A stretch of DNA of 32,905 nt from Muribaculaceae bacterium (GTDB taxonomy: Bacteria > Bacteroidota > Bacteroidia > Bacteroidales > Muribaculaceae): contig JAIDYR010000007.1 in assembly GCA_029057985.1 (NCBI GenBank), forward strand, positions 1 to 32,905, given 5' to 3'. Shown in pieces: positions 1-7,278 of the stretch (its first letter is position 1; every line of letters starts with the position of its first letter). A model generated the notes under the pieces. The model made no database searches. It had not been told where the DNA came from and was given only the letters and a program-made list of their open reading frames with translations. Position numbers and translations under genes: made by a program.

Positions 1-275
1 TCAAGATGCAATACGGGATGCGGGTCCCAGTCATCGGTCAGGGAGTCGAGGGCAAGGCCCTGGAATAGATCGCGTTTCCCTTTATAATAAGCCTCGAGAG
101 TAGACAGAAGCAGACTTTTCCCGAAGCGGCGCGGACGTGACAGGAAGTAATACCCCCCATCTCTGATAATGGGAAACATTACCGAAGTTTTATCTACATA
201 GAGATAGTTATTTTCCCTAAGCTTTTGGAAGCTCTGGACTCCTACGGGATATTTAAGGGGATAAGTCTGTTTCAT
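1..275 (-). CDS. AAA-ATPase-like protein, 5' part only (cut by window edge)
   Basis: Reading the minus strand from the ATG at 275 gives 91 codons that run off the window start. The N-terminus contains the phrases YPVGVQSFQKLRENNYLYVD and RPRRFGKSLLLSTLEAYY. The second is a Walker A-like P-loop (RRFGKSLL, about residues 48-55). This is the hallmark start of the large Bacteroidales AAA-ATPase-like family (PF09820 type) that usually ends in a PD-(D/E)XK nuclease-like domain (established family knowledge). These genes are present in many copies per genome, are often variable between strains, and have no settled function. The C-terminal part is outside the window, so intactness cannot be judged. 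Confidence 0.85.
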   Translation of the reverse strand, partial: MKQTYPLKYPVGVQSFQKLRENNYLYVDKTSVMFPIIRDGGYYFLSRPRRFGKSLLLSTLEAYYKGKRDLFQGLALDSLTDDWDPHPVLHL

Positions 276-353
276 AATGCGAATATACTCACTTTATTTA
301 AATTTCACAAGCGAAACTTTAATAAAGTTAGTATATTACGGGCTTTGCTCCTT

Positions 354-387
354 GATATACCTTCTTCGTGGATATACCTTCTTCGTG
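354..387. repeat. 17-bp tandem duplication
   Basis: The 17-mer GATATACCTTCTTCGTG occurs twice head to tail (354-370 and 371-387), with no mismatch. It lies between the AAA-ATPase-like gene and the hairpin at 414-453, in the upstream region of the minus-strand gene. It looks like a recent slippage duplication. Confidence 0.9.
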
Positions 388-413
388 CTATTTTTTTATA
401 TACCGATATTATA

Positions 414-458
414 ACAAGAATGTGGCCCGCTTCTCAGCAGGCCACATTCTTGTGTTTT
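414..458. terminator. Long hairpin, probable intrinsic terminator
   Basis: A perfect 14-bp stem (414-427 with 440-453, loop of 12) is followed on the plus strand by GTTTTCC, a weak U-tract. No plus-strand gene is visible directly upstream inside the window, so it may end a transcript whose gene was lost, or isolate the two divergent units. The remaining sequence from 276 to 542 shows no gene I can support and is AT-rich. Confidence 0.55.
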
Positions 459-542
459 CCATAATTTCAAACTAACCTAACATCATGAATTTTTCATCTT
501 TCTGATTATATAACATCGGTAAAAAGAGAATGGTTCGGATAA

Positions 543-574
543 TTTGGCGGAATGGATAAAATTTTGTAATTTTG
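543..574 (+). promoter_or_regulatory. Bacteroidota-type promoter
   Basis: TTTG at 543-546 and TAATTTTG at 567-574 (TAnnTTTG) are separated by 20 bp, which fits the Bacteroidota housekeeping sigma consensus. Transcription should start near 580, giving a leader of about 135 nt before the lipoprotein gene at 718. Confidence 0.8.
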
Positions 575-615
575 CGCTTCGAGTTCAACCATTTGTGGAC
601 TTAAAGTGTTAATAA

Positions 616-666
616 TTGTAATCGTGTCTATGGAATTACCCTTTTGTTAATTCCATAGCATTACAA
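616..666 (+). promoter_or_regulatory. Two-tier hairpin in the 5' leader
   Basis: An 11-bp perfect inner stem (628-638 with 648-658) sits inside a 7-bp outer stem (616-622 with 660-666), with an asymmetric internal loop. It lies wholly within the predicted leader and about 50 nt before the start codon. No U-tract follows, so it is more likely a stability or regulatory element than a terminator. Confidence 0.5.
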
Positions 667-717
667 GACGATAAAAAGAAAATCAACTAATAATAATCAA
701 TAACAATCAATCAAAAA

Positions 718-1458
718 ATGAAGAAATTTGCATTGATGATGGCGCTCGCCCTTCCCTTGGCGCTCGCATCCTGTGGCGATGATAATGAATCGACACTGAC
801 TCTTAACCAGAATGCACTTAATCTTGACTACGGACAGACTTCAGAACTGAAGGCATCTGAAAATGGTGGCTCATGGGCTTCCAGCAATGACTTCGTAGTA
901 TCCGTAGACAACAAGGGCAAACTTACCGCTAATCACGAAGGTCGCGCAACTGTCACAGTGACAAAGAATGGCCAGACCGCTTCTTGCGCAGTCACTGTCA
1001 ATGCCACTAACAACAATTTCACCACTATCCTAACCTGGGGTGCAACCAAAGCTCAGGTGATGGCTAATGTGCCCAATTCTCTCGTGCTTATGACAGAGAA
1101 TGACGGCAATCTGATGTATAGTCTGCCTCAGGAAGCATATCCCTGGTATGGTTTCTTCTTCGAGAACGGCTCACTTAAAGGCTCTTCCGTATACTTCACT
1201 GATGCGATGTATGATGATTACGATTGTGCCGGATATATAAAGCAGCGCTATGTGAAGATTGAGAATACGGATGAAGGTGCTCTCTATGCAAATGCCAAGA
1301 CTCTCAGCGAAGCTACTGAATCTGCCGAACTCAGCTACGATGCTACACAAGAAGTGTGGTGCATAATGTATCAGCCTGTAAGTCACACTAAGGCTGCCGC
1401 TATCGACTATAACCTCATGAAAGAAGCTAAGGCTTTCTATAAATCTGTAAAAAAATAA
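718..1458 (+). CDS. Lipoprotein with bacterial Ig-like (BIG2) domain
   Basis: The protein has 246 residues. The N-terminus MKKFALMMALALPLALASC is a lipoprotein signal with lipobox LASC (Cys19). Residues about 26-96 read as a BIG2-type Ig fold: a Leu-rich strand start, the phrase GGSWASSNDFVVSVD, then GKLTANHEGRATVTVT, the usual ending of such domains. The remaining 150 residues, starting near NFTTILTWG, form a second domain I do not recognise. It has several aromatic residues and resembles other small Bacteroidales envelope domains. The start is fixed by the signal peptide. The next lipoprotein gene follows 30 bp downstream and is probably co-transcribed from the promoter at 543-574. A cell-surface or periplasmic role is inferred, with no specific function. 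Confidence 0.8.
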   Translation: MKKFALMMALALPLALASCGDDNESTLTLNQNALNLDYGQTSELKASENGGSWASSNDFVVSVDNKGKLTANHEGRATVTVTKNGQTASCAVTVNATNNNFTTILTWGATKAQVMANVPNSLVLMTENDGNLMYSLPQEAYPWYGFFFENGSLKGSSVYFTDAMYDDYDCAGYIKQRYVKIENTDEGALYANAKTLSEATESAELSYDATQEVWCIMYQPVSHTKAAAIDYNLMKEAKAFYKSVKK

Positions 1459-1488
1459 AATTCAGATAACCTAATAAAATTTAAAGAT

Positions 1489-1986
1489 ATGAAGAAGACT
1501 GCATATTTCTTCGCAACAGCCCTTCTCGCACTTGGCATGACAGCCTGCGGCGGAAATAAATCGGCTGAAAACAATGACTCTGTATCAAACGATAGCTCTT
1601 CTCTTCTTGAACAGGTAGATGCTCTTGCAGACTCTGCATCTGCTGCCGCTGATGCAGCATCTGAGGCTGCTGATTCTGCAGCTCAGGTAGCGGATAAGGC
1701 TGCTGCCGACGCTCAGGCTGCCGCAGAAGAAGCTAAGGATGCTGCCAAAAAGGAGGTAAGCGCTGTAAAAGACGCTGCCAAGAAAAAAGGTGAGGCTGTA
1801 AAGGAAGCAGCTAAGAAAAAAGGTGAAGCAGTAAAGGCTGAAGCTAAAGAAAAAGTCAACGAAGCTACCCAGAAAGCTAAAGACAAAGCTGAAGCTCTTC
1901 TGAAAAAAGGTGAAGAGAAAGTCAACAAGGGCGTGAGCGATGCAAGCGAAAAGGCTAAGGAAAAACTCAAAAAGCTCCCCGATTGA
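1489..1986 (+). CDS. Ala/Lys-rich coiled-coil lipoprotein, LEA/apolipoprotein-like
   Basis: The protein has 165 residues. MKKTAYFFATALLALGMTAC is a lipoprotein signal (lipobox MTAC, Cys20). An acidic Ser/Asn/Asp linker follows, then about 110 residues made almost only of Ala, Lys, Glu and Asp. From about residue 90 the sequence falls into 11-residue units such as AVKDAAKKKGE, AVKEAAKKKGE and AVKAEAKEKVN. This is the periodicity of LEA_4 and apolipoprotein-like amphipathic helices. Such proteins are tethered helical rods or stress-protective proteins in other bacteria, and the role here is unknown. The low complexity makes homology-based naming unreliable. The gene ends 21 bp before a strong terminator. 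Confidence 0.8.
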   Translation: MKKTAYFFATALLALGMTACGGNKSAENNDSVSNDSSSLLEQVDALADSASAAADAASEAADSAAQVADKAAADAQAAAEEAKDAAKKEVSAVKDAAKKKGEAVKEAAKKKGEAVKAEAKEKVNEATQKAKDKAEALLKKGEEKVNKGVSDASEKAKEKLKKLPD

Positions 1987-2004
1987 TTTATCGCACTAAT
2001 AAGA

Positions 2005-2046
2005 ATAAAAAATGCACAGATTGCAAAAATCTGTGCATTTTTTTTG
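2005..2046 (+). terminator. Intrinsic terminator
   Basis: A 16-bp stem (2007-2022 with 2028-2043, loop GCAAA) is preceded by an A-run and followed by a T-run. It ends the two-gene lipoprotein unit. Confidence 0.92.
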
Positions 2047-2210
2047 TTATAATAGTGCGGATTCGTTTTTTTTTGTTAAATTCGCATTCTATAGGGGAGG
2101 GATAAATTACTATATTGACGGGAAGACATAATTTCTCAGGTTATGCAATCCAAGTCGGAGAGGGGAGGAAGAAGATCATTTAAAGAATGCAGTTACATTA
2201 AGCGGGATAT

Positions 2211-2400
2211 TTAGAGCCAGTTTACTAAAGAATGTTAACGAGAAAATGTACAGATTTTGAGGCAGTTTCGATTTTTGAAGAAGGAGCGATGCGGGCATCG
2301 TGACTGATGAAAAGATCGAAAATGGCTAAAATATGGGCGTTTTATCGTTGATATTCGATCAAAATGAAATTTTAACAGTTCTTAGTAAACGGGCTCTTAA
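2211..2400. mobile_element. MITE-like non-coding element with imperfect inverted ends
   Basis: The left end (2211-2238) and the reverse complement of the right end (2371-2400) share the core AGAGCC-GTTTACTAA-GAA-TGTTAA, with small indels. The element is about 190 bp and carries a hairpin CGATGC-GG-GCATCG at 2287-2300, preceded by GAAGGAG and followed by GTGACTGATGA. I see no coding frame and no clear target-site duplication. The inner motif recurs in diverged form at 32818-32866. A miniature element or a relic of an insertion sequence is the likely explanation. The rest of 1987-2468 holds the terminator at 2005 and nothing else I can name. Confidence 0.6.
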
Positions 2401-2468
2401 CCGGATGGGAAGATAAAATATTGGGATAGGATATGGGCAAACATTATCTTAACTGAAAATACGAGGAT

Positions 2469-3479
2469 ATGATAAAATCCCTACTCAGCCGATTTTTAAG
2501 TCCGGTGGCCGTGTCGCTCATTGTCGCAGGATTGACTTGTGCTTGCGGTGGTAATAAGCAGGCAACTGTCAGTCTTGAATTGCCGGATGATTTCAACGGT
2601 AAGACCCTTGATCTGATAAGCTTCAATGACAGCACTGTACTCGGCAGTGCAACTATCGAGAATGGCACGGCGACTTTGTCGCTTACTGAATCCGACTCGT
2701 TGCGTATGCCTGTATTGGCGCAGTTCGTAGTCGACGGGCGCGTCAAGGGTTATTATGTCATTGAAGAGGGGGAGGCCAACTGGACTCTTGGAGAGAGAGT
2801 AGCGAAAGGTACTGATTTGAATGTAGAGTTCAGCAATCTTATCGGCGAACTTGACAAGGCGGACGAAGCTGAGAACTTCCCCGAAATAATCCGCATTGCC
2901 GAGAAGAATTTCAATGCAAATAAGGATAATATTTTCGGGCCTTACTTCGGAGTGGAATGGCTGAAATGGGCAGATCCTACCAAAGTGGATTCCCTACTCA
3001 ATAAAGCGCCGGAGTCATTCAGAAATATGAAGCGGGCTCAGGGCTATATCAACTTCGCGCATCTCCGCGCCAAAACTTCACCCGGCCAACCTTTTGCCGA
3101 TTTCGAAGGGAAAGATGCGGATGGGAATCCAATAAAATTTTCTGATTATGTCACTCCCGGGAAGTATGTGCTTATAGATTTCATGGCAAGCTGGTGTCCT
3201 TATTGCATCAAGGATATGCCCAAGATAAAGGAAATTTATGGGAAGTATAAGGATAAGGGACTGGAAGTAGTCAGCGTTGCAGTTCGCGATGAGCCGGCGG
3301 CGACAGCGGTAGCCGTCAAGAAGCACGGGATCGATTGGAGCGTTGTCTACGACGCGCAGAAGCGACCCTATGATATCTATGGTTTTTCCGGGATACCTCA
3401 CTATATGCTTATCGGGCCTGACGGAAAGATAGTGGCAAGATCCATGAAAGTCGAGGAGATCGAAGGAGAAATCAAGTGA
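2469..3479 (+). CDS. Thioredoxin-like lipoprotein with DUF4369-type N-terminal domain
   Basis: The protein has 336 residues. A signal with lipobox ending at Cys26 or Cys27 (LTCAC) is followed by an N-terminal domain of the DUF4369 type common in Bacteroidales redox proteins. The C-terminal half (from about residue 205) is a TlpA/AhpC-TSA thioredoxin fold. It contains FADFEGKDADGNPIKFSDY, then FMASWCPYC with active site CPYC at residues 243-246, and the cis-proline loop GIPHYML. A membrane-tethered thiol-disulfide oxidoreductase acting in the periplasm is the expected role. A CGAGGAT sequence just before the ATG could be a ribosome site. No clear Bacteroidota promoter is seen between the MITE-like element and the gene. 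The acyl-CoA synthetase gene follows by 64 bp. Confidence 0.88.
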   Translation: MIKSLLSRFLSPVAVSLIVAGLTCACGGNKQATVSLELPDDFNGKTLDLISFNDSTVLGSATIENGTATLSLTESDSLRMPVLAQFVVDGRVKGYYVIEEGEANWTLGERVAKGTDLNVEFSNLIGELDKADEAENFPEIIRIAEKNFNANKDNIFGPYFGVEWLKWADPTKVDSLLNKAPESFRNMKRAQGYINFAHLRAKTSPGQPFADFEGKDADGNPIKFSDYVTPGKYVLIDFMASWCPYCIKDMPKIKEIYGKYKDKGLEVVSVAVRDEPAATAVAVKKHGIDWSVVYDAQKRPYDIYGFSGIPHYMLIGPDGKIVARSMKVEEIEGEIK

Positions 3480-3543
3480 AGCAACCGGAAGATGCGGCCT
3501 GATGGCGCATCCAAGTAGAAAAGGATTAACTGAAGAAATTATC

Positions 3544-5229
3544 ATGAAAGAAGAGACAAATAAAGAGATTCCCGTAATCGGATCGCTTAATCAGATAATA
3601 AAAGGACGCGTTCTTGATAGTTGGGATCTGATGGCGTTCAGCGATATGGGCGGGCATAATTACCGTTTCCGTGATGTTGCGGAGTGCATTGAGAAACTGC
3701 GTCTGATGTTTGAGGCCGCCGGTGTAAAACGAGGCGATCGTGTTGCACTTTGTGGCAAAAATTCTTCCAATTGGGCTGTTACTTTTCTGGCGTGTCTGAC
3801 TTCAGGAGTCGTGGCTGTCCCCATTCTGCATGAGTTTAAGCCGGAGGTTGTGCATCATCTGGTAAATCACAGTCGATCCAAGCTACTTTTCGTCGATGCC
3901 AATATATGGGAGAAACTGGATGAGAAGCAGCTCCCCGATCTGGTCGGGGCGATATATATAGCAGAATTCGGTATGCCTTTGTCAAGAAGTAAGAAGCTGA
4001 CGGAGACGCGTAACAATATCAACGAGCGCTTCGGAGCCCGATTCCCATACGCATACGAGAAAAAAGATTTCGATGTGGTGACTGATGAGCCTGAAGAACT
4101 TGCGATCATCAATTACACTTCCGGTTCGACCGGCATGTCGAAGGGAGTAATGCTTCCTTATCGTTCGATATGGAGCAATATCCGCTATTGCCTCGATAAT
4201 ATCGACTATCTGCATCCCGGGGACGGCATGGTCAACATGCTTCCGCTTGCCCATCTATATGGGATGGTAGTAGAGACATTGCATCCTTTCTGCCGAGGTA
4301 TGCATTGCCATTTCCTGACGCGCCTTCCGTCGCCAAAGGTGATTATCGCCGCTTTTGCAGAAGTGCGTCCGAAACTCATAATAACAGTACCCCTCATTAT
4401 TGAGAAGATTGTGAAAGGCAAGGTGTTCCCGATGTTGGAGAAGCCGATGATGCGCTTGCTGACGCATGTCCCCTTTATTGACGATAAGCTCTATGCCAAG
4501 GTCAAGAATAGTCTGATAGAAGTGTTCGGAGGAGAAGTTCATGAGATAATCATCGGGGGAGCCGCTCTGAATGCAGAAGTAGGAACCTTCCTCAAAAAGA
4601 TCGGCTTCCCGATTACTGTCGGTTACGGCATGACAGAGTGTGGACCTCTCATAACCTATATTCCGGCCTCGCGTGCGAAGCAGGGCACATGCGGACAGTG
4701 TGTCACCCGAATGGAAATGAAAGTCAATTCTCTCGATCCTGAGAATATCCCGGGTGATCTCTGGGTTCGCGGCACTAATGTAATGCAGGGTTATCTTGAT
4801 AATCCTGAGGCTACGGAAGAGGTCATGATGGGCGATGGCTGGATGAATACGGGGGATATGTGTACGATAGATGCCGACGGCTATCTGACGATCAGCGGAC
4901 GCTCGAAGACGATGATTCTCGGGCCGTCAGGGCAGAATATCTATCCCGAAGAGATAGAGCAGAAACTCAACAATCTCCCTTACGTACTTGAATCCATAGT
5001 AATCGACGACCACGGCAAATTGATCGCTCTTGTCGTGCCCGACAGAGAACTTCTCGATAAGGAACACATTGACGATGCCCAGCTCAATGCGATCATGGCT
5101 GAAAATCTTATTGCCTTAAATAAGGATATCCCCGCCTACAGCAAGATAAGCGATATTGAACTTCAGGCCGAAGAGTTCGAAAAGACTCCCAAGCGTTCAA
5201 TCAAACGCTTCCTCTATCAGAGAGGATGA
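3544..5229 (+). CDS. Long-chain acyl-CoA synthetase-like AMP-forming ligase
   Basis: The protein is an ANL-superfamily adenylate-forming enzyme of 561 residues from the ATG at 3544. An in-frame ATG at 3502 would add 14 residues, but homologues usually begin close to the first domain, so 3544 is preferred. Key motifs are the AMP-binding loop NYTSGSTGMSKGV, the GYGMTECGP motif, WMNTGD with the ribose-binding Asp, and SGRSKTMILGPSGQNIYPEE with the hinge and the C-terminal lid. The reaction expected is ATP-dependent activation of a fatty acid to acyl-AMP and then acyl-CoA. The chain length specificity cannot be read from the sequence. It follows the thioredoxin-like gene closely and is probably in the same transcript. 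Confidence 0.88.
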   Translation: MKEETNKEIPVIGSLNQIIKGRVLDSWDLMAFSDMGGHNYRFRDVAECIEKLRLMFEAAGVKRGDRVALCGKNSSNWAVTFLACLTSGVVAVPILHEFKPEVVHHLVNHSRSKLLFVDANIWEKLDEKQLPDLVGAIYIAEFGMPLSRSKKLTETRNNINERFGARFPYAYEKKDFDVVTDEPEELAIINYTSGSTGMSKGVMLPYRSIWSNIRYCLDNIDYLHPGDGMVNMLPLAHLYGMVVETLHPFCRGMHCHFLTRLPSPKVIIAAFAEVRPKLIITVPLIIEKIVKGKVFPMLEKPMMRLLTHVPFIDDKLYAKVKNSLIEVFGGEVHEIIIGGAALNAEVGTFLKKIGFPITVGYGMTECGPLITYIPASRAKQGTCGQCVTRMEMKVNSLDPENIPGDLWVRGTNVMQGYLDNPEATEEVMMGDGWMNTGDMCTIDADGYLTISGRSKTMILGPSGQNIYPEEIEQKLNNLPYVLESIVIDDHGKLIALVVPDRELLDKEHIDDAQLNAIMAENLIALNKDIPAYSKISDIELQAEEFEKTPKRSIKRFLYQRG

Positions 5230-5230
5230 T

Positions 5231-5254
5231 TGACGTTTCGCTTGCGAAATGTCA
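5231..5254. repeat. Short palindromic hairpin directly after the stop codon
   Basis: TGACGTTTCGC and GCGAAATGTCA pair around a 2-nt centre, one base after the stop of the acyl-CoA synthetase gene, followed by AAAAG. It resembles other palindromes in this window with a GC-NN-GC centre (23607-23636, 30635-30660). It may act as a transcript 3' end or be a REP-like element. Confidence 0.55.
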
Positions 5255-5315
5255 AAAGTAACAGGGAACTCAAGCTTCGCAAGTTCTTACTAACTTACTA
5301 ACTTGAAAACTTGAA

Positions 5316-5467
5316 GTTTATAAGTTTATTTGCTGCTATCCCGAATGTTTATAAGTTTATAGAAGTCGGACAAATCTCCTTAGTATGCAAGCGATGGAGT
5401 TCCCTCCAAAATACAACGATATTGTCATAACCCAATAAACTCTTAACTCTTAACTCTTAACTATTAA
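5316..5467. repeat. Repeat-rich intergenic stretch before kbl
   Basis: GTTTATAAGTTTAT occurs identically at 5316-5329 and 5347-5360. CTCTTAA is present three times in tandem at 5440-5460, followed by a fourth copy with one change (CTATTAA). The 276-bp gap 5230-5505 has no coding signal. A weak promoter-like pair (TTTG 5329-5332, TAAGTTTA 5352-5359) lies inside the repeats but departs from consensus at the last base. Confidence 0.7.
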
Positions 5468-5505
5468 CTTACAAATAACCTTAAATCATAATATTTTCTA
5501 ACGAG

Positions 5506-6705
5506 ATGTACACAGAATTTAAAGAACATCTGACAAAAGAACTTCAGGACATCAAAGATGCCGGACTCTATAAGTCCGAGCGAGTAATCACAACTCCCCA
5601 GAGCGCGGATATCCGCGTGGAGAACACCGACGGAGAAGTGCTTAACTTCTGCGCCAATAACTATCTTGGCCTTGCCGACAACAGCCGCCTTGTAGAGGCT
5701 GCAAAAAAGGCGATGGATGAAAGAGGCTACGGCATGTCGAGCGTGCGCTTCATCTGCGGCACTCAGGATCTCCATAAAGAGCTTGAGCGCGCTATCAGCG
5801 ATTACTTCAAGACAGAGGATACGATCCTCTATGCAGCTTGCTTTGATGCCAACGGAGGTCTTTTCGAGCCTCTCTTTACCGAGCAGGATGCTATCATCTC
5901 TGATTCTCTGAATCACGCATCGATCATCGACGGCGTGCGTCTTTGCAAAGCAAAGCGTTACCGTTATGCCAACGCAGACATGGAGGATCTCGAGCGTTGC
6001 CTGAAGGAGGCTAAAGAGGCCGGCGCGCGTCATATCATCATTGCTACTGACGGCGTTTTCTCCATGGATGGCAACGTAGCTCCGATGGATAAGATCTGCG
6101 CGCTTGCCGACAAGTATGGCGCTCTGGTAATGGTAGATGAGAGTCATTCAGCAGGTGTAGTAGGTCCGACAGGCCATGGTGTGGCCGAGCAGTTCGACTG
6201 CTACGGAAAGATCGATATCTTCACCGGCACTCTCGGCAAGGCTTTCGGAGGCGCTATGGGCGGCTTCACTACCGGGCCTAAGGAAGTCATCGACATGCTT
6301 CGTCAGCGTTCGCGTCCCTATCTCTTCTCCAATTCTGTAGCTCCTTCAATCGTAGGCGCAAGCATCGAAATGTTCAAGATGCTCAAGGAGAACGATGACC
6401 TGAACAAAAAACTTAAGGAAAACGTGGCATATTTCCGCGACAAGATGCTTGAAGCCGGATTTGATATCAAGCCTACTCAGAGTGCGATCTGCGCAGTGAT
6501 GCTATATGATGCCAAACTTTCTCAGGATTTCGCTGCAGAAATGCAGAAAGAGGGTATTTATGTGACAGGCTTCTACTATCCCGTAGTGCCCAAAGGCCAG
6601 GCGCGAATCCGCGTGCAATTATCCGCAGCCCACGAAAAAGAGCATCTCGACCGTGCGATCGCCGCTTTCATCAAAGTCGGCAAGAAGCTCGGCGTCATCA
6701 AATAA
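5506..6705 (+). CDS. kbl: Glycine C-acetyltransferase (2-amino-3-ketobutyrate CoA ligase)
   Basis: The protein has 399 residues, close to the usual length, and is collinear with E. coli Kbl as I recall it. Shared stretches include NFCANNYLGLA, SVRFICGTQDLHKELE, SLNHASIIDGVRLCKAKRYR and RQRSRPYLFSNS. The PLP-binding lysine is in TGTLGKAFGG (Lys245), and the Asp/His pair that contacts PLP is in VMVDESHS. It is a cytoplasmic alpha-oxoamine synthase that splits 2-amino-3-oxobutyrate with CoA into glycine and acetyl-CoA, the second step of threonine degradation. The usual partner, threonine 3-dehydrogenase, is not adjacent. The near-identity of motifs with Kbl argues against serine palmitoyltransferase. 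A terminator follows. Confidence 0.95.
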   Translation: MYTEFKEHLTKELQDIKDAGLYKSERVITTPQSADIRVENTDGEVLNFCANNYLGLADNSRLVEAAKKAMDERGYGMSSVRFICGTQDLHKELERAISDYFKTEDTILYAACFDANGGLFEPLFTEQDAIISDSLNHASIIDGVRLCKAKRYRYANADMEDLERCLKEAKEAGARHIIIATDGVFSMDGNVAPMDKICALADKYGALVMVDESHSAGVVGPTGHGVAEQFDCYGKIDIFTGTLGKAFGGAMGGFTTGPKEVIDMLRQRSRPYLFSNSVAPSIVGASIEMFKMLKENDDLNKKLKENVAYFRDKMLEAGFDIKPTQSAICAVMLYDAKLSQDFAAEMQKEGIYVTGFYYPVVPKGQARIRVQLSAAHEKEHLDRAIAAFIKVGKKLGVIK

Positions 6706-6757
6706 TCCGTTCTTCACTCCGATAATATAGCTAATATAGCCAAGCCTAATACCAAGT

Positions 6758-6799
6758 CCGAAGTAAATTCCCTCAGTAGAATTTACTTCGGCCTTTTAC
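6758..6799 (+). terminator. Intrinsic terminator after kbl
   Basis: A 13-bp perfect stem (6758-6770 with 6779-6791, 8-nt loop) is followed by CCTTTTACTT. It ends the kbl transcript. Confidence 0.85.
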
Positions 6800-6875
6800 T
6801 TATCGGATTATCAAGGATAATTATAGGGATAATTTGATGTTGGGGTCGAATCAGGGTCGAAATATAAATTTAAAA

Positions 6876-6907
6876 TTTGTAAGAATAAAAAAAATTATAT
6901 AAATTTG
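6876..6907 (+). promoter_or_regulatory. Strong Bacteroidota-type promoter of the leader RNA/CXXX operon
   Basis: TTTG at 6876-6879 and TAAATTTG at 6900-6907 are separated by exactly 20 bp. The spacer is very A/T-rich. Transcription should start near 6912-6915, at the base of the first hairpin of the RNA described next. Confidence 0.85.
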
Positions 6908-6911
6908 CAAG

Positions 6912-7232
6912 GCATACCGAACGCAGAGGCCCGGTGTGGGGCAAAGCGGGAGGGTATGCGATACATAATTGAATGCGTTTACTCGACGCTTTTTCTTGAC
7001 GGTTAGAAACTTCGCAACTTTCAAATCATGATCAAGAAAGAAGCAAACAGTAGATGCCTTGTGGATATGTAAATAAGAGATCGAAGACATGCGCGTGAGC
7101 GTATGTTGCCGGTCGTTATAGCATATTCTGCGTGAGGCTTCTGCACGTTTGCTCGTTCTTATCATGATGGGCAATGCGAAGGCCTCTAACCGTGAGAACG
7201 AGCAACAAGTACAGTTCTCACGCATTTTTTTT
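6912..7232 (+). ncRNA. Structured leader RNA with terminator/antiterminator switch
   Basis: Between a consensus promoter and an intrinsic terminator lie about 320 nt without a credible reading frame. Visible helices are GCATACC/GGTATGC (6912-6918 with 6953-6959) closing a GC-rich 5' domain, a 10-bp helix 6990-6999 with 7032-7041 (one G-U), a hairpin 7087-7094 with 7099-7106, and a helix 7134-7141 with 7178-7186 (one bulge). The terminator stem is 7191-7199 with 7214-7222. The segment 7149-7159 is perfectly complementary (11 bp, 14 with G-U pairs) to 7195-7205 and so can displace the terminator. The first operon gene starts 46 nt downstream, and no second good promoter is seen there. I do not recognise the aptamer. 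Signatures of RNase P RNA, tmRNA and SRP RNA are not seen, and a known Bacteroidales RNA family or a 6S-like RNA cannot be excluded. Confidence 0.75.
7191..7232 (+). terminator. Intrinsic terminator closing the leader RNA
   Basis: A 9-bp stem CGTGAGAAC/GTTCTCACG (7191-7199 with 7214-7222) with a 14-nt loop is followed by CA and eight T. It lies directly upstream of the CXXX operon, so read-through must occur for expression unless another promoter exists. Confidence 0.92.
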
Positions 7233-7278
7233 AACCTAACATCCCGATCCGGAGAACTCAGGGGTATAAATTTCTGTA

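Noticed and set aside
225..464. A 79-codon plus-strand frame at the window start
   Set aside because: It overlaps the minus-strand AAA-ATPase-like gene and ends inside the hairpin at 414-453. The translation has no recognisable features.
3502..3543. Upstream start of the acyl-CoA synthetase at 3502
   Set aside because: The 14 extra residues (MAHPSRKGL and on) are unlike a natural start for this family. The ATG at 3544 is better placed.
5464..6147. A 227-codon open frame antisense to kbl
   Set aside because: The sense gene is certain (kbl). Long antisense frames arise from codon bias and the translation matches no family.
6851..7225. A 124-codon open frame on the minus strand across the leader RNA
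   Set aside because: It is antisense to a region with promoter, helices and terminator, has no signal or family resemblance and starts without support. The RNA explanation accounts for the sequence better.
6912..7232. RNase P RNA, tmRNA or SRP RNA
   Set aside because: The conserved cores I know of (GAAAGTCCGGGC-like P4 region, tRNA-like CCA end with T-loop, GGAA-capped SRP domain) are not present.
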